Notes: generated by a model not told the origin, from the letters alone. Positions 35,801 through 53,256 are shown, numbered from the stretch's first letter. The stretch is 64,000 nt of DNA from Streptomyces narbonensis (GCF_014649015.1 NZ_BMSF01000021.1:1-64000), one strand, 5' to 3'. Made by a program: numbers and translations.

Positions 35801-38800
35801 CACCTCCCGCTCGGTGATCACTCGGGCGAGTTCCGCGGTGTCGGGCCGGCCGGCGCGGGCCACCACGGCCGTGCCACCGCCGAGCAACGGCACCCACATC
35901 TCGTACGTCGACGCATCGAAGGTGTGCGGCGAGTGGACGAGGACGCGGCGATGGGCACCGGTCCCGAAGCAGCCGTCGAGCGCGAGGTCGACGACGTTCC
36001 GGTGGGTCACCTCCACGCCCTTGGGGCGGCCGGTGGAGCCCGAGGTGTACATCACGTAGGCGACGGCGTGCTCGCCGAGGCCCTCCGCCTCGGGCGGCGA
36101 GTCGGGCAGCCCGCCGAGGTCCTCCTCGGCGAGTCCCTCGTCCACGGTGACCGCCGGTTCGAGGTCCGCGAGCAGGAGGTCGATGCGCTCGGGCGGGTAG
36201 GTCGGGTCGACCGGCACGTAGGCGGCGCCGGCTTTGAGGACACCGAGGACGGCGGCGACCAGCAGCGGCGAGCGCTCCAGCACGAGCGCGACGCGACTGC
36301 CCGGGCGGGCGCCGCGGGCCCGGAGGTGGTGCGCGAGGCGGTTGGCCCAGCGGTCCAGTTCACCGTAGGTCCAGCTGAGCGATCCGTCCGCGGAGACCAG
36401 CGCGGTCGCGTCCGGGGTCGCGGCGGCCACGGCGGCGAACCGCTCGGGAAGGGTGCCGGCCTCGAAGCGGTCGTCCCGGGCCTGGCCGCCCCACGTGCTC
36501 AGCGCCGCGTGCTCGTGCTCGGCCAGCACACCGACGGATCCGATGGGCGCGTCCGGCGCCGCGACCGCCTGGCGCAGGAAGTGCAGCCAGCGGTCGAGCA
36601 GCGTCCTGACCGTCCCCTCGTCGAAGAGTTCGGTGGCGTACTCCGCGAAGCCCTCGATGTGGGCCGGTGCGCCCTCCTCGTCCCGTTCGGTGACGCTGAT
36701 GAACAGGTCGAAGCGCGCGGTGCCCGGGGTGAACGGCTCCTCGGTCACGGTCAGGCCGGCCAGGTGGAACTCCGGTCGCGTGTTGTTCTGGAGCGCCAGG
36801 CACACCTGGAAGAGCGGGTGATGGGCGGGCGAGCGCGCCGGGTTGAGCACCTCGACCAGGTGCTCGAACGGGATGTCCTGGTGATCGTAGGCGGCGAGGC
36901 TGCTCGCGCGGACCCGTCCGACGAGTTCGGTGAAGGAGGGGTCACCGGAGGTGTCGGCACGCAGCACCCAGGTGTTGACGAAGAAGCCGACCAGTCGGTT
37001 GAGCGCCTCGTCGGTGCGTCCGGCGATGGGCGAGCCGATCGGCACGTCCGTGCCCGCGCCGAGCCTGGTGAGCAGCGCGGCGAGGGCCGCCTGGAGCACC
37101 ATCGACACCGTGGCGCCGGACTCCCGGGCCATCCGGCGCACGCCCTCGGTCAGCTGGGGGTCGAGTGCGAGCGGCACCTGATCGCCGGCGTACGACGCGA
37201 CGGCGGGCCGAGGCCGGTCGGCAGGAGGCGTGACGGTCTCGGGAAGGCCGGCCAGCTGCGTCGTCCAGTAGTCCAGCTGCCGCCGGTAGAGGCTGCCCGG
37301 GGTGTCGCCGTCACCCAGCAGTTCCCGCTGCCAGAGCGTGTAGTCGACGTACTGCACGGGAAGCGGTTCCCATTCGGGTGCCCGGCCCGCGCGGCGGGCC
37401 TCGTAGGCGGTCGTGAGGTCCTGGGCCAGCGGGAGGGCGGACCAGCCGTCGGCCGCGATGTGGTGCGCGCCGATGAGGAGCACCGCCTCGCGCTCGCCAA
37501 TCCGCAGCAGCCAGGAGCGGACCGGGATCTCGGCCGCCAGGTCGAACGGGCGGCGCACCGCCGCGCTCAGGACGCCGGGCAGTTCCGCCTCGGTGACCTC
37601 GCTTTCCTCCCAGGGGATCTCGACGGTGGCCGGTGCCAGGATCTGTTGGTACGGCTGCCCGTCCTCCTCGCCGAAGACGGTGCGCAGCGATTCGTGCCGC
37701 ACGACGACGTCGTGCACGGCGCGGCGCAGGGCGGCCGCGTCGAGTGTGCCGCGCATCCGCAGGGCCAGTGCGACGTTGTAGGTCGCCGAGGGTCCCTCGA
37801 AGCGGTGGATGAACCACAGTCGCTGCTGGGCGTAGGACAGCGGCAGCCGTTCGGGCCGGATCTGGGGAAGCAGCGGCGGGCGGACGTGGTTCAGGGTGGT
37901 CAGGTGGGCCGCCAGCTCGGCGACGGTGGGCGACTGGAAGACGACCCGGATGGGGATCTCCACGCCGTGTTCGGCCCGGATGCGGCTGACCAGCCGGGTG
38001 GCCATGAGCGAGTGGCCGCCGACGGTGAAGAAGTTGTCGTCCACGCCGACCCGGTCGAGTCCGAGGACCGCGGCGAACAGCGCGCACAGCGACTCCTCCT
38101 CCGGCGTGGCGGGGGCCCGGCCCCCACCGGCCGTGTAGTCGGGCACGGGCAGGGCGCGCCGGTCGGGCTTGCCGTTGTCCGTCAGCGGGACGGCGGCGAG
38201 GGGCACGATGGCGGCCGGGACCATGTACTCGGGCAGGGTCTCCCGCAGCAGGCCGCGCAGGGCGGGCAGCAGCGCCGTGACAGCGGCGGCGGCCGCGGGG
38301 TCGTTCGCCGGGGTGCGTCCGTCGGCGGCCGGCAGGTAGGTGCCGGTGAGGGCGGACCCGGCCGCCGGGCCGTCGCGCAGCACGACGACATCGAGCAGGT
38401 CGACCGCGTCGGCCGACCAGGTCGGCACCACGCCCCAGCCGTGCCGGGAGGCCCAGGCATGGAGCTCGGCGGGGTCGATCGGCGCCGGCTCGGGCGCGGC
38501 GGAGTCGTCGATGCCCAGGGCGCGGGCCGCCGCGGCCTCCTCGGTGAGGCGGGCGTTCGGGATTCCGGTGATCCGCACCGCGGGCTCGGGCCGGTCACGT
38601 ATCCGGTCGACGAGCCGGTCGAGGTCGCCTTCCCAGGCGAGGGTGGGGACGCCGTCGAGCCGTCGCGGGGCATCCGCAGGTGCCGTGCCCGCCTTGTGCA
38701 GCACGACCTCGTAGCGGTGCCGGGTCAGTTCGTTGTGGTGGATGCCGTCCTTGACGCGGATGTCGGCGCCGGCCGCGCCGGCCCGGTGTGCCCAGCTCAG

Positions 38801-41800
38801 GAACCACTCGGGGTCGACCACCAGTTCCTTCTCCAGCAGGACGGCCTGGTCGACCGTGGTGCGCAGCACGTCCGGCTCCGCATCGGGGTTCTTCGCCCGC
38901 TGGACAGCCGCATGGAGCGTGCGCAGGGAGGACGCCCGCCGGATGTCGCCGAGGACGATCCGGCCGCCCGGCGCGAGCAGTTCCCAGGCGCCGTCCAGGA
39001 CCCGGGCGAGGTAGCGCTCGTCGGGGAAGTACTGCACGACGGAGTTGAGCAGGACGGTGTCGAATCCGCCCCGGGGCAGTCCGGCGAGGTCGTCGGCGGC
39101 CTGGCGGCGCAGCCGGACCCGGTCGGCCAGGCCGGCCCGGGCCACCTGGTCGCCGAGCCGGTCGATCACGGTCCGGGAGAAGTCGGTTGCCCAGTACTCC
39201 TCCACCCGACCGGCGATGTGCGAAAGCAGGAGTCCGGTGCCGACGCCGAGTTCGAGGACACGCTTCGGCGACCAGCACAGGACGCGTTCCACGGCGGCGT
39301 CGCGCCAGGACCGCATCTCGTCGAGCGGGATCGGCTCACCGGTGAAGGAGCTGGTCCAGCCGGTGAAGTCCTCACCGAGTCCGTGTCCGTCGTCGTGGGA
39401 GTAGGCCTGGTCGTAGACCTCCTGCCACTCCCCCACCTGTTCGTCGGTGTCGTCGACGGGCGGGCGCAGGGCGCCGGTGTCCGGGACGACGTAGGCGACG
39501 AGCCGTACGTCGCCGGGCCGGTCCTCGCGGGCGGTGACGATGGCCTGGCGGACTGCCGGGTGCAGGACCAGGGCGTGCTCGATCTCGCCCGGCTCGACGC
39601 GGAACCCGCGCAGCTTGACCTGGTTGTCGGCGCGGCCGAGGAAGCAGATGTTGCCGTCCGGGAAGAAGGTTGCGCGATCGCCGGTGCGGTACAGCCTGTC
39701 GTCTTCACGTGTGCTGAACGGGTCGCGGACGAAACGTTCCGCCGTCAGCTCGGGCCGGTTGACGTAGCCGACGCAGAGGCAGTCCCCGCCGATGTACAGG
39801 TCGCCCTCGACCCCGACGGGACACGGCTCCATGTCCTCGTCGAGCACGTAGTAGCGGGCGTTGTCGATGGGACGGCCGTAGGGAATGCTGCGCCAGGCCG
39901 GGTCGATCTCCCTCACCCGGAAGTAGTTGGACCACACCGTCGCCTCGGTGGCCCCGCCGAGGCTGACGATCTCCGCGCCGGTGAACACCCGGCGGACCTC
40001 GTCGGGCAGCGACAACGGGGTGAAGTCGCCGGAGAGGAACACCAGGCGCAGGTCCTCGGCGCCCTCGTACCCGCCCCTCTCGGTGAGCAGGGAGGCGACC
40101 TGGTTGAGGGTGGTGGGCACGGAGTCCCAGAAGGTGATCGGTTCCGTGAGCAGAACGTCGAGGAGCAGCTGCGGGTCGCGCTGCTGGACGGCGTCCGCGA
40201 TGTAGACACCGCCGCCGCAGCCCAGCAGGCCGAAGATGTCGAAGACGGAGAGGTCGAAGCCGAGCGAGGTGACGCAGAGGGCGACGTCGTCGGGGCCGAA
40301 CGCGAAGGTGCGGTAGCACCAGTCGATCAGGTTGTGCACCGGTCGGTGGGTGACCGCGACGCCCTTGGGCTTCCCGGTGCTGCCGGAGGTGAAGATGATG
40401 TACGCCGTGCTGTCCGGGTCCGCGGTCGGTTCCGGATCGTGGTCGGCGCCCGGCGACCGGGCGTCGGGGATTTCTACGAGCCGGGCGCCGTCCGGCAGGG
40501 CCCAGCGTTCGGTGTCCGGCGTGGACAGCACGAGGGAGCACCCGGCGTCGGCGAGCATGCCGGCCACGCGGTCCGCGGGCAGTGCCGGTTCGAGCGGCAG
40601 ATAGGCGCCGCCCGCCTTGAGCACGCCCAGGACGGCGGCGATCATGGCCGGGCCGCGGGGGACACCGACGCCGACGACGACCTCCGGGCCTACGCCTCGA
40701 TCCTTGAGGTCCCAGGCGACGCGGTTCGCCCACCGGTTCAGCTCGCCGTAGGTCATGGTGCCGGTGGCCCAGCGCAGGGCTGTGGCGTCCGGGCGCCGAG
40801 CGGCCTGCTCCTCGAAGAGCACGTGGAGCGGTCCCGGGCAGTGGACGGGGTGGGCGGTGTCGTTCCACTCGACGAGGATCTTTCGGCGTTCGGCGGCGTC
40901 GAGGGTGGTGCCGGACGGCCCGGTCCCGGCCTCGGCCGCTGTGCCGACGGTGGTCCTCGGGTCGGCCACGACCTCCTCGACCACGGCCACGAACCGTGCG
41001 GCGATCTCCTCCACCGTGGCGCGGTCGAAGAGGTCGGTGGCGTACTCGATCTCCCCGACGACGGAGCCGGTGGACTCGTCCGGTGCCAGGTTGAAGAACA
41101 GGTCGAACTTCGCGCTGCCGGTGGGCAGCGGTTCCATCGTCACGGCGAGGCCCGGCAGGTCCAGGTGCGGTGCGGTGTTGTTCTGCCATGCCAGCACGAC
41201 CTGGAACAAGGGGTGATGAGCGGTCGACCGTTCCGGCCGCAACAGCTCCACGAGCCGCTCGAACGGCACGTCCTGGTGGTCGTAGGCGGCAAGGGCCTTC
41301 CTCCGCACTTGTTCGAGCACCCACTCGAACGGCCGGTCCGGGGTTACCTGCAGGCGGAGCGTCCACGTATTGACGAAGAAGCCCACCAGTTCGTTCAGTG
41401 CCTCCTCTGTACGGCCCGCGATCGGCGAGCCGACGGTCACGTCCTTGCCTCCCCCCAGCCGATGCAACAACACCACCAAGGTCGCCTGCAATGCCATCGC
41501 CATCGTGACGCCGTGGGTTTGCGCCAACTTCTCCACCTCGGTGCGGAGTTCCGCGGACAGCCCGATCGGGACCGCTCCGCCCCGGAAACTCGCCGTCTCG
41601 GGGCGGGGCCGGTCCAGCGGCAGGGGAAGAGGCTTGGACACGCCCGCCAGTTCCTCGCGCCAATAGGCGCTCTGCACCGAGACAACACTGTCCGGATCTT
41701 TTTCGTCGCCCAGCATTTCGTGCTGCCACAGCGCGTAGTCCGAGTACTGCACAGGCAGTTCGGCCCAGTCAGGTGCCGTGCCGGTCACCCGGGCCCGGTA

Positions 41801-42247
41801 GGCCGTCGACACGTCACGGGCCAGGGGGGCCAGCGATCCGCCGTCGCCGGCGATGTGGTGGATCACCAGGACCACCAGGAATTCCTCGTCGGCGCCCTGG
41901 AGGACGCAGCCGCGCAGCGGCACGTCCCTCGACAGGTCGAACCAGCTGCCGCTGACCGACGCCACCACGCCGGGCACCCGCTCGGGTGCCACCCGGCCCC
42001 AGTCCTGCCAGGGCAGTTCGATCTCGGCAGGGTCGAGAACACGCTGGTACGGCTGGCCGTCGGTCTCGGTGAAGACGGTGCGCAGGACCTCGTGGCGGAC
42101 CATCACGTCACGAAACGCCGCCCGCAGCGCGACCGTGTCGAGCGGGCCGTGGCAACGCAGGAGAAGCGGGATGTTGTAGGTGGAGGACGGACCTTCGAAG
42201 CGGTTGATGAACCACATTCGCCGCTGCGCGTACGACAGGGGGGTCAT
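32837..42247 (-). CDS. NRPS C-A(Cys)-MT-T-C-A(Val)-MT-T-TE (Ecm7-like)
   Basis: 3,136 residues from ATG 42247 (AGGAAA upstream). Module 1: condensation (HHIAGDGG near 131), adenylation (TSGSTGKPKG near 624), methyltransferase insert (LELGVGTG near 999), thiolation (VGGHSL near 1410). Module 2: condensation (HHIAADGW near 1594), adenylation (near 2069), methyltransferase insert (LEIGVGSG near 2437), thiolation (SGGHSL near 2842). It ends in a thioesterase (GWSFGG near 2979). The specificity residues I read are D-L-F-D-L-S-L-V-W (cysteine type) and D-A-Y-W-W-G-G-T-F (valine). So it adds N-methyl-Cys and N-methyl-Val, and the TE should dimerise and cyclise two chains, as in triostin/echinomycin. 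It starts 8 bases after the stop of the other NRPS. Confidence 0.95.
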   Translation of the reverse strand: MTPLSYAQRRMWFINRFEGPSSTYNIPLLLRCHGPLDTVALRAAFRDVMVRHEVLRTVFTETDGQPYQRVLDPAEIELPWQDWGRVAPERVPGVVASVSGSWFDLSRDVPLRGCVLQGADEEFLVVLVIHHIAGDGGSLAPLARDVSTAYRARVTGTAPDWAELPVQYSDYALWQHEMLGDEKDPDSVVSVQSAYWREELAGVSKPLPLPLDRPRPETASFRGGAVPIGLSAELRTEVEKLAQTHGVTMAMALQATLVVLLHRLGGGKDVTVGSPIAGRTEEALNELVGFFVNTWTLRLQVTPDRPFEWVLEQVRRKALAAYDHQDVPFERLVELLRPERSTAHHPLFQVVLAWQNNTAPHLDLPGLAVTMEPLPTGSAKFDLFFNLAPDESTGSVVGEIEYATDLFDRATVEEIAARFVAVVEEVVADPRTTVGTAAEAGTGPSGTTLDAAERRKILVEWNDTAHPVHCPGPLHVLFEEQAARRPDATALRWATGTMTYGELNRWANRVAWDLKDRGVGPEVVVGVGVPRGPAMIAAVLGVLKAGGAYLPLEPALPADRVAGMLADAGCSLVLSTPDTERWALPDGARLVEIPDARSPGADHDPEPTADPDSTAYIIFTSGSTGKPKGVAVTHRPVHNLIDWCYRTFAFGPDDVALCVTSLGFDLSVFDIFGLLGCGGGVYIADAVQQRDPQLLLDVLLTEPITFWDSVPTTLNQVASLLTERGGYEGAEDLRLVFLSGDFTPLSLPDEVRRVFTGAEIVSLGGATEATVWSNYFRVREIDPAWRSIPYGRPIDNARYYVLDEDMEPCPVGVEGDLYIGGDCLCVGYVNRPELTAERFVRDPFSTREDDRLYRTGDRATFFPDGNICFLGRADNQVKLRGFRVEPGEIEHALVLHPAVRQAIVTAREDRPGDVRLVAYVVPDTGALRPPVDDTDEQVGEWQEVYDQAYSHDDGHGLGEDFTGWTSSFTGEPIPLDEMRSWRDAAVERVLCWSPKRVLELGVGTGLLLSHIAGRVEEYWATDFSRTVIDRLGDQVARAGLADRVRLRRQAADDLAGLPRGGFDTVLLNSVVQYFPDERYLARVLDGAWELLAPGGRIVLGDIRRASSLRTLHAAVQRAKNPDAEPDVLRTTVDQAVLLEKELVVDPEWFLSWAHRAGAAGADIRVKDGIHHNELTRHRYEVVLHKAGTAPADAPRRLDGVPTLAWEGDLDRLVDRIRDRPEPAVRITGIPNARLTEEAAAARALGIDDSAAPEPAPIDPAELHAWASRHGWGVVPTWSADAVDLLDVVVLRDGPAAGSALTGTYLPAADGRTPANDPAAAAAVTALLPALRGLLRETLPEYMVPAAIVPLAAVPLTDNGKPDRRALPVPDYTAGGGRAPATPEEESLCALFAAVLGLDRVGVDDNFFTVGGHSLMATRLVSRIRAEHGVEIPIRVVFQSPTVAELAAHLTTLNHVRPPLLPQIRPERLPLSYAQQRLWFIHRFEGPSATYNVALALRMRGTLDAAALRRAVHDVVVRHESLRTVFGEEDGQPYQQILAPATVEIPWEESEVTEAELPGVLSAAVRRPFDLAAEIPVRSWLLRIGEREAVLLIGAHHIAADGWSALPLAQDLTTAYEARRAGRAPEWEPLPVQYVDYTLWQRELLGDGDTPGSLYRRQLDYWTTQLAGLPETVTPPADRPRPAVASYAGDQVPLALDPQLTEGVRRMARESGATVSMVLQAALAALLTRLGAGTDVPIGSPIAGRTDEALNRLVGFFVNTWVLRADTSGDPSFTELVGRVRASSLAAYDHQDIPFEHLVEVLNPARSPAHHPLFQVCLALQNNTRPEFHLAGLTVTEEPFTPGTARFDLFISVTERDEEGAPAHIEGFAEYATELFDEGTVRTLLDRWLHFLRQAVAAPDAPIGSVGVLAEHEHAALSTWGGQARDDRFEAGTLPERFAAVAAATPDATALVSADGSLSWTYGELDRWANRLAHHLRARGARPGSRVALVLERSPLLVAAVLGVLKAGAAYVPVDPTYPPERIDLLLADLEPAVTVDEGLAEEDLGGLPDSPPEAEGLGEHAVAYVMYTSGSTGRPKGVEVTHRNVVDLALDGCFGTGAHRRVLVHSPHTFDASTYEMWVPLLGGGTAVVARAGRPDTAELARVITEREVTAVWLTAGLFAVMAEQHAECFAAVQEVWAGGDVLSPTAVRAILDTCPGITVVNGYGPTETTTFASRHRMDSAAECTDPLPIGTPMDGSRLLVLDDRLRPVPPGVVGELYIGGDGVARGYAGRPGLTATRFVPDLSAGPGARAYRTGDLVRWDSAGRLQYVSRSDDQLKLRGYRVEPGELEAVLREQDGVANAVVAVRRDRLGERRLVAYVVPDGTESTGRDAAEQVGEWREIYDTMYGGTEVGTDTVGEDFTGWNSSYTGRPIPLPEMRHWREAVLGRVRSLRPRRVLEIGVGSGLLLGPLAPEAEEYWGTDFSAPVIERLRAQTGADRRLSDKVTLRCQPADDADGLPTGYFDTVILNSVVQYFPDADYLTRVLDLAMDRLAPGGRVVLGDIRNHRTLRMFAAAVHRCRQPADGPAAVRAAVERAVLAEKELVVDPGFFARWAEARPDAVATDIRLKQGAHHNELTRHRYEVVLHKAPAKPLDLGDLPEVVWAADVRELAHLEDALARHGGRLRLTGVPNARLAGEAAEWGAPAELGGTLDPAELEAWGARRGLAVYCTWSARAGDSFEAAVLPDVDAICCDGLYRPAGAPSARQANVPAVSRRASRLPSLLRERLAGRLPEFMMPAEIVVLDRLPLTENGKVDRAALPEPDPVSGEHRSPRTPREEELAALFAEVLGLDRIGIDDDFFASGGHSLRLTRLVWRIHEKLGVDVPIRTVFQYPTVAELAPQLSADTEADIEDPFAVLLPIRTEGHRPPLWWLHPGGGLSWPYLGFARHLDPDWPLYGIQARGFDGTTPSADSIDEMVEDYIGQVLEVQPNGPYYLLGWSFGGTLAHAMAAELQRRGHEVALLALLDAAPSSHFTDLEALDEAMVRRFLANYMGHLAGMEEYPSLVATASSIFIKQMDQMRRFASPRFRGDIVFFNALLDPETHDKRELEEELDVLWQEHVDGRVRRIDLACAHNEMYWPRNAAEISRAINRILRAAP

Positions 42248-42255
42248 GGTGTTTC

Positions 42256-50046
<7,791 letters not shown>

Positions 50047-50412
50047 CCAGATGCCCCCAGCAAACGTGGTTTCCCGGTCATTGACCCCTCGCCGTGTCGA
50101 TGTTTGTCGCGGCCCGTGCGGTTCAACAACCGGGATGAAAGATTTTGGTCAGAGATCGACAAGGAACTGGCCAACACCGAAACAACTCCGCCAGTCCGCG
50201 CGGCCCGACGTCCGTCCGACCTGCTCTACCGCCCTCGGAGGACATCCTTCGATCGCGGGTCCCGCGCGTGGAGACCCGGACCGGGAGCGGCGTCGAGCGG
50301 CCGGTCGAGGACGTCCTCGATCCGGTCCGGTGACGCCTCCCGCTCGGGCCCGGGAATGCCTTCCAGGTCCTGGTGCGCCGGAAGGTGACGCAGCGGCGGG
50401 TGAGCAGGCTCG
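50047..50412. promoter_or_regulatory. Upstream region of the NRPS operon
   Basis: 366 bases without a convincing gene. It holds the leader of the NRPS genes on the minus strand (AT-richer at 50100-50200). The frames here look like shadows. The tailoring gene at 50413-50781 ends at its right edge on the same strand, so the NRPS genes may have their own promoter here or be read through. Confidence 0.4.
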
Positions 50413-50781
50413 TCACGCCTCCCGGCCGCCCGGATCACCGCACTGACGCGGCTCCTCGGCCGCCGCGGTCGGGCTCCCGTTGTCGTGCGCGCTGGTCCGG
50501 ATCACCTCGGCGACGGTCAGCTCGTAGGCGGAGTACCAGTGCTTCCTGGCCTGTCGCTGCGCCACCTGGTGCTCGGGGTCGCAACGCCACTTGTCCAACG
50601 TCTCCTTGTCCCGCCACATCAGGACGGTGAGACGCTCACCATCCTCCCCGGTGTAGTTCTTGACCTCCACCGGGTCGGAGCCGGCGATGGCGCGAACCCG
50701 CTCCTGCATCCGCTCCTCGGTGGCGGCGTAGTCCTCGCCGGCGTGCTCGGACAGGCGCGACTTGAACAGGATCACGAACAT
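50413..50781 (-). CDS. Antibiotic-biosynthesis-monooxygenase (ABM) domain protein
   Basis: 122 residues: a single ABM ferredoxin-like domain (MFVILFKSRLSEHAGEDYAATEERMQERV ... VLMWRDKETLDKWRCDPEHQVAQ) and a polar tail. Members are cofactor-free oxygenases acting on aromatic or quinone-like substrates, heme degraders, or small-molecule binders. The start ATG 50781 (GGAGG seven bases upstream) overlaps the end of the flavoprotein gene by 10 bases, so the two are translationally coupled and probably act on the same chromophore intermediate. Confidence 0.8.
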   Translation of the reverse strand: MFVILFKSRLSEHAGEDYAATEERMQERVRAIAGSDPVEVKNYTGEDGERLTVLMWRDKETLDKWRCDPEHQVAQRQARKHWYSAYELTVAEVIRTSAHDNGSPTAAAEEPRQCGDPGGREA

Positions 50782-52148
50782 GCGGGGTCCTCCGAGGTGG
50801 CTGTGGTCGGGGTGGGGAGAGGGGTGCAGGCGCGCAGCCGGTCGTCGGGGGCCGAGACCAGCTCGGCGCCGTGCCGGGCCAGCAGATCCGCCACGAGCCG
50901 GTCCAGACGCTGGTCGTCGCGCAGTATGGAGGCATAGCTCTCCTCGGTGAAGGCGCACCGCTCGTACAGCGGAACGAACCGGTCCGGGAAAAGAGCCGTC
51001 AGCCGCCCGCGTAGCACCTCCTCGGCGGTCCCCTCGCGACGTGGGTTGGCCATGGTGAAGTAGTGCCGGTAGGAGAGCTCGGAGATCGCGTCGGCGTCCT
51101 CGGTCCGCGACTTCTCGTAGGCGGCCAGGCCCGCCTCCCAGTCCGCGGAGGCGTCGAGGCAGTCGACGAGGACCCGGGCGTCCTCGAAGCCGCAGTTCAT
51201 GCCGTGCCCCATGAAGGGCGCCATCGCGTGACTGGAGTCACCGAGCAGCGCGAAGGTGTCGCGCCAGACCCATCGGTCGCAGCGGACGGTCGTGAGGGTC
51301 GAGACGGCCTTGTCGGCGAGCTGTTCCGCGATGTCGGGGATGATCCTGATCAGTTCGGGGAAGAGGGCGGCGAACATCTCATACAAGTCTTGGCCGCTGC
51401 GGGCCGCCGCGTAGGACGGGGCGGGGCCGTCGCGGCGCATGAACAAGGAGCCCGAGAGCTTCCCCGACGGCAGGGGATGCGCCGCGAACATCGCGTTCCC
51501 GGAGGGCCAGTAGTGCGTGATGGTCGGGTCCAGACGGCCGGCCGGTACGTCGATCTCCTGGTAGGCCAGGTCCAGCCTGCGCACCTCGGCCCGGGTGCCG
51601 CGCGCCTCCAGGGCGGCCCGGGCCGCGGAGTGCGCGCCGTCGCAGCCGAGGACCCGGCGGCACGTCAGCCGGTGCGAGACGTGCCCGTCCTCCACCACCA
51701 CCGCGGGTTCGTCCAGGTCCACCGAGCGCACGCGCCGGCCGAAGCGGACGCGCACACCCGGGGTCGCCTCGGCGGCGTCCAGCAGGATGTGGTGCAGCCG
51801 CCGGCGCTCCACCGCCCAGATGGGCTGTCCGTCCCGGCTGTAGGGGGTCACCCGTGTCCGGCCGTCGGGCAGGTGCCCGCTGCGTCCGTGCAGGGGGACG
51901 CATATCCGGCGCACGGCGTCCGCGAGGCCCAGGTCCGACAGGGCGCGCCACCCGCGCGACGACAGCATCACGACGAGTGACCGGCGTTGTCCACCGGGCT
52001 CCCGCCTGAGGTCCGCCCGCTTCTCCAGCAGGGTGACCGGCCCGAAGCGGGGCGCGAGGTAGAGAGCCGTGACCGCGCCCACCAGACCGGCCCCCACGAT
52101 GACGGTCTCCGCGTACCCGTCCGTGCGGTCCGTTCCGTTCCGATTCAT
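50772..52148 (-). CDS. FAD monooxygenase, kynurenine 3-monooxygenase-like (Ecm4-like)
   Basis: 458 residues, class A flavoprotein monooxygenase: VIVGAGLVGAVTALYL at the N-terminus, the middle DG-type motif (GCDGAHSAARAAL), and LLGDSSHAMAPFMGHGMNCGFEDA, which is the kynurenine 3-monooxygenase pattern. In echinomycin-type pathways an enzyme of this family acts on the hydroxykynurenine-derived intermediate on the way to quinoxaline-2-carboxylate. With the dehydrogenase at 52215-53249 and the ABM protein it would form the ring-building steps. A simple ring 3-hydroxylation is the alternative. Confidence 0.85.
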   Translation of the reverse strand: MNRNGTDRTDGYAETVIVGAGLVGAVTALYLAPRFGPVTLLEKRADLRREPGGQRRSLVVMLSSRGWRALSDLGLADAVRRICVPLHGRSGHLPDGRTRVTPYSRDGQPIWAVERRRLHHILLDAAEATPGVRVRFGRRVRSVDLDEPAVVVEDGHVSHRLTCRRVLGCDGAHSAARAALEARGTRAEVRRLDLAYQEIDVPAGRLDPTITHYWPSGNAMFAAHPLPSGKLSGSLFMRRDGPAPSYAAARSGQDLYEMFAALFPELIRIIPDIAEQLADKAVSTLTTVRCDRWVWRDTFALLGDSSHAMAPFMGHGMNCGFEDARVLVDCLDASADWEAGLAAYEKSRTEDADAISELSYRHYFTMANPRREGTAEEVLRGRLTALFPDRFVPLYERCAFTEESYASILRDDQRLDRLVADLLARHGAELVSAPDDRLRACTPLPTPTTATSEDPACS

Positions 52149-52214
52149 CCCGTCCCCACCCCTGGTCCGTTGCTTCGCCCGCAGTTCCGCGGCCGTGTCC
52201 GCGTCCTCACCTCG

Positions 52215-53249
52215 CTAGGGTCGCCGCAGTTCCGTCAGGACCGCGGCGCCCACCTCCTTCGTGCTCAGGGATCCTCCGAGGTCGGGGGTGACGTGGTCGG
52301 CGGCCACGGTCGCGGCGACCGCCCGCCGGACCGCGTCCGCCGCCTCGGTCCGGCCCAGGTGCTCGACCAGCAGGGCCACGGAGAGGATCGCGCCGAACGG
52401 GTTGGCGATGCCGGTGCCCGCGATGTCCGGGGCGCTGCCGTGCACGGGCTCGAAGAGCGCCTGTCCGGTCACGGGGTTGAGATTCGCCGACGCCGCCACG
52501 CCGAGTCCGCCGGCGAGCGCGGCCGTGAGGTCGCTCAGGATGTCGCCGTAGGAGTTGTTGGTGACGATGACGTCGAAGGCGGTGGGATCGGTGGCCAGCC
52601 GCAGGGCGGCGGTGTCCACGTAGAGGTGCGACGTCTCGACGCGCGGGTGCCGTGCGACCGCCTCGCTCCAGCACCGCTGCCACAGCTGTCCGCCGTTGCG
52701 GACGGCATTGGCCTTGTCGACGAGGCACACCGACCTGCGCGCCACCGAGAAGGCGAAGTCCAGTACTCGTGAAACGCCTTGGCGGGTGCTGAGGTCCACG
52801 TCGATGGCGATCTCCTGGGGGGTCCCCGCGCGCGTACCGCCACCGATGCCGCTGTAGAGCCCCTCGGTGTTCTCCCTGACGATCACGCAGTCGATCGCCC
52901 GGCGGGCCGGGTCGCGCAGCGGACTGAGCCTGTCGTGCCAGAGTCTGGCGGGCCGGTAGTTGACGTAGAGGTCGAGTTCGAGACGCAAGGTGGTGAGGAC
53001 GGTGCGCACGTACGCGGTGTCGCTGAGCCGGGGATCCCCGACCGCGCCCAGGAGCGCCACCTCGCTGGACCGGATCCGGTCGAGGTCGGCTCCGGTCAGC
53101 GCCGTTCCGGTGCGCAGGTAGGTCTCCGCGTTGACGTGATCCAGAACGTCCGTCTTCACTCCGAGGCGGAGGGCGTCGAGGACGTCCAACGCAGGCTCGA
53201 TCACCTCGGGACCGATGCCGTCACCGGGAATCACGGCGATGGTGGTCAA
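52215..53249 (-). CDS. Isocitrate/isopropylmalate dehydrogenase-like enzyme (Ecm3-like)
   Basis: 344 residues from TTG 53249. Family features: IAVIPGDGIGPEVIEPALDVL, IVRENTEGLYSGIGGG, VDKANAVRNGG with the catalytic Lys, and the metal-site signature NNSYGDILSDLTAALAGGLG, then HGSAPDIAGTGIANPFGAI. It does NAD-linked oxidation of a 2-hydroxyacid with decarboxylation. Housekeeping leucine synthesis is unlikely in this place; echinomycin clusters carry a homologue for the chromophore. It follows the type II thioesterase by 7 bases. Confidence 0.9.
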   Translation of the reverse strand: MTTIAVIPGDGIGPEVIEPALDVLDALRLGVKTDVLDHVNAETYLRTGTALTGADLDRIRSSEVALLGAVGDPRLSDTAYVRTVLTTLRLELDLYVNYRPARLWHDRLSPLRDPARRAIDCVIVRENTEGLYSGIGGGTRAGTPQEIAIDVDLSTRQGVSRVLDFAFSVARRSVCLVDKANAVRNGGQLWQRCWSEAVARHPRVETSHLYVDTAALRLATDPTAFDVIVTNNSYGDILSDLTAALAGGLGVAASANLNPVTGQALFEPVHGSAPDIAGTGIANPFGAILSVALLVEHLGRTEAADAVRRAVAATVAADHVTPDLGGSLSTKEVGAAVLTELRRP

Positions 53250-53256
53250 CGCCGCC

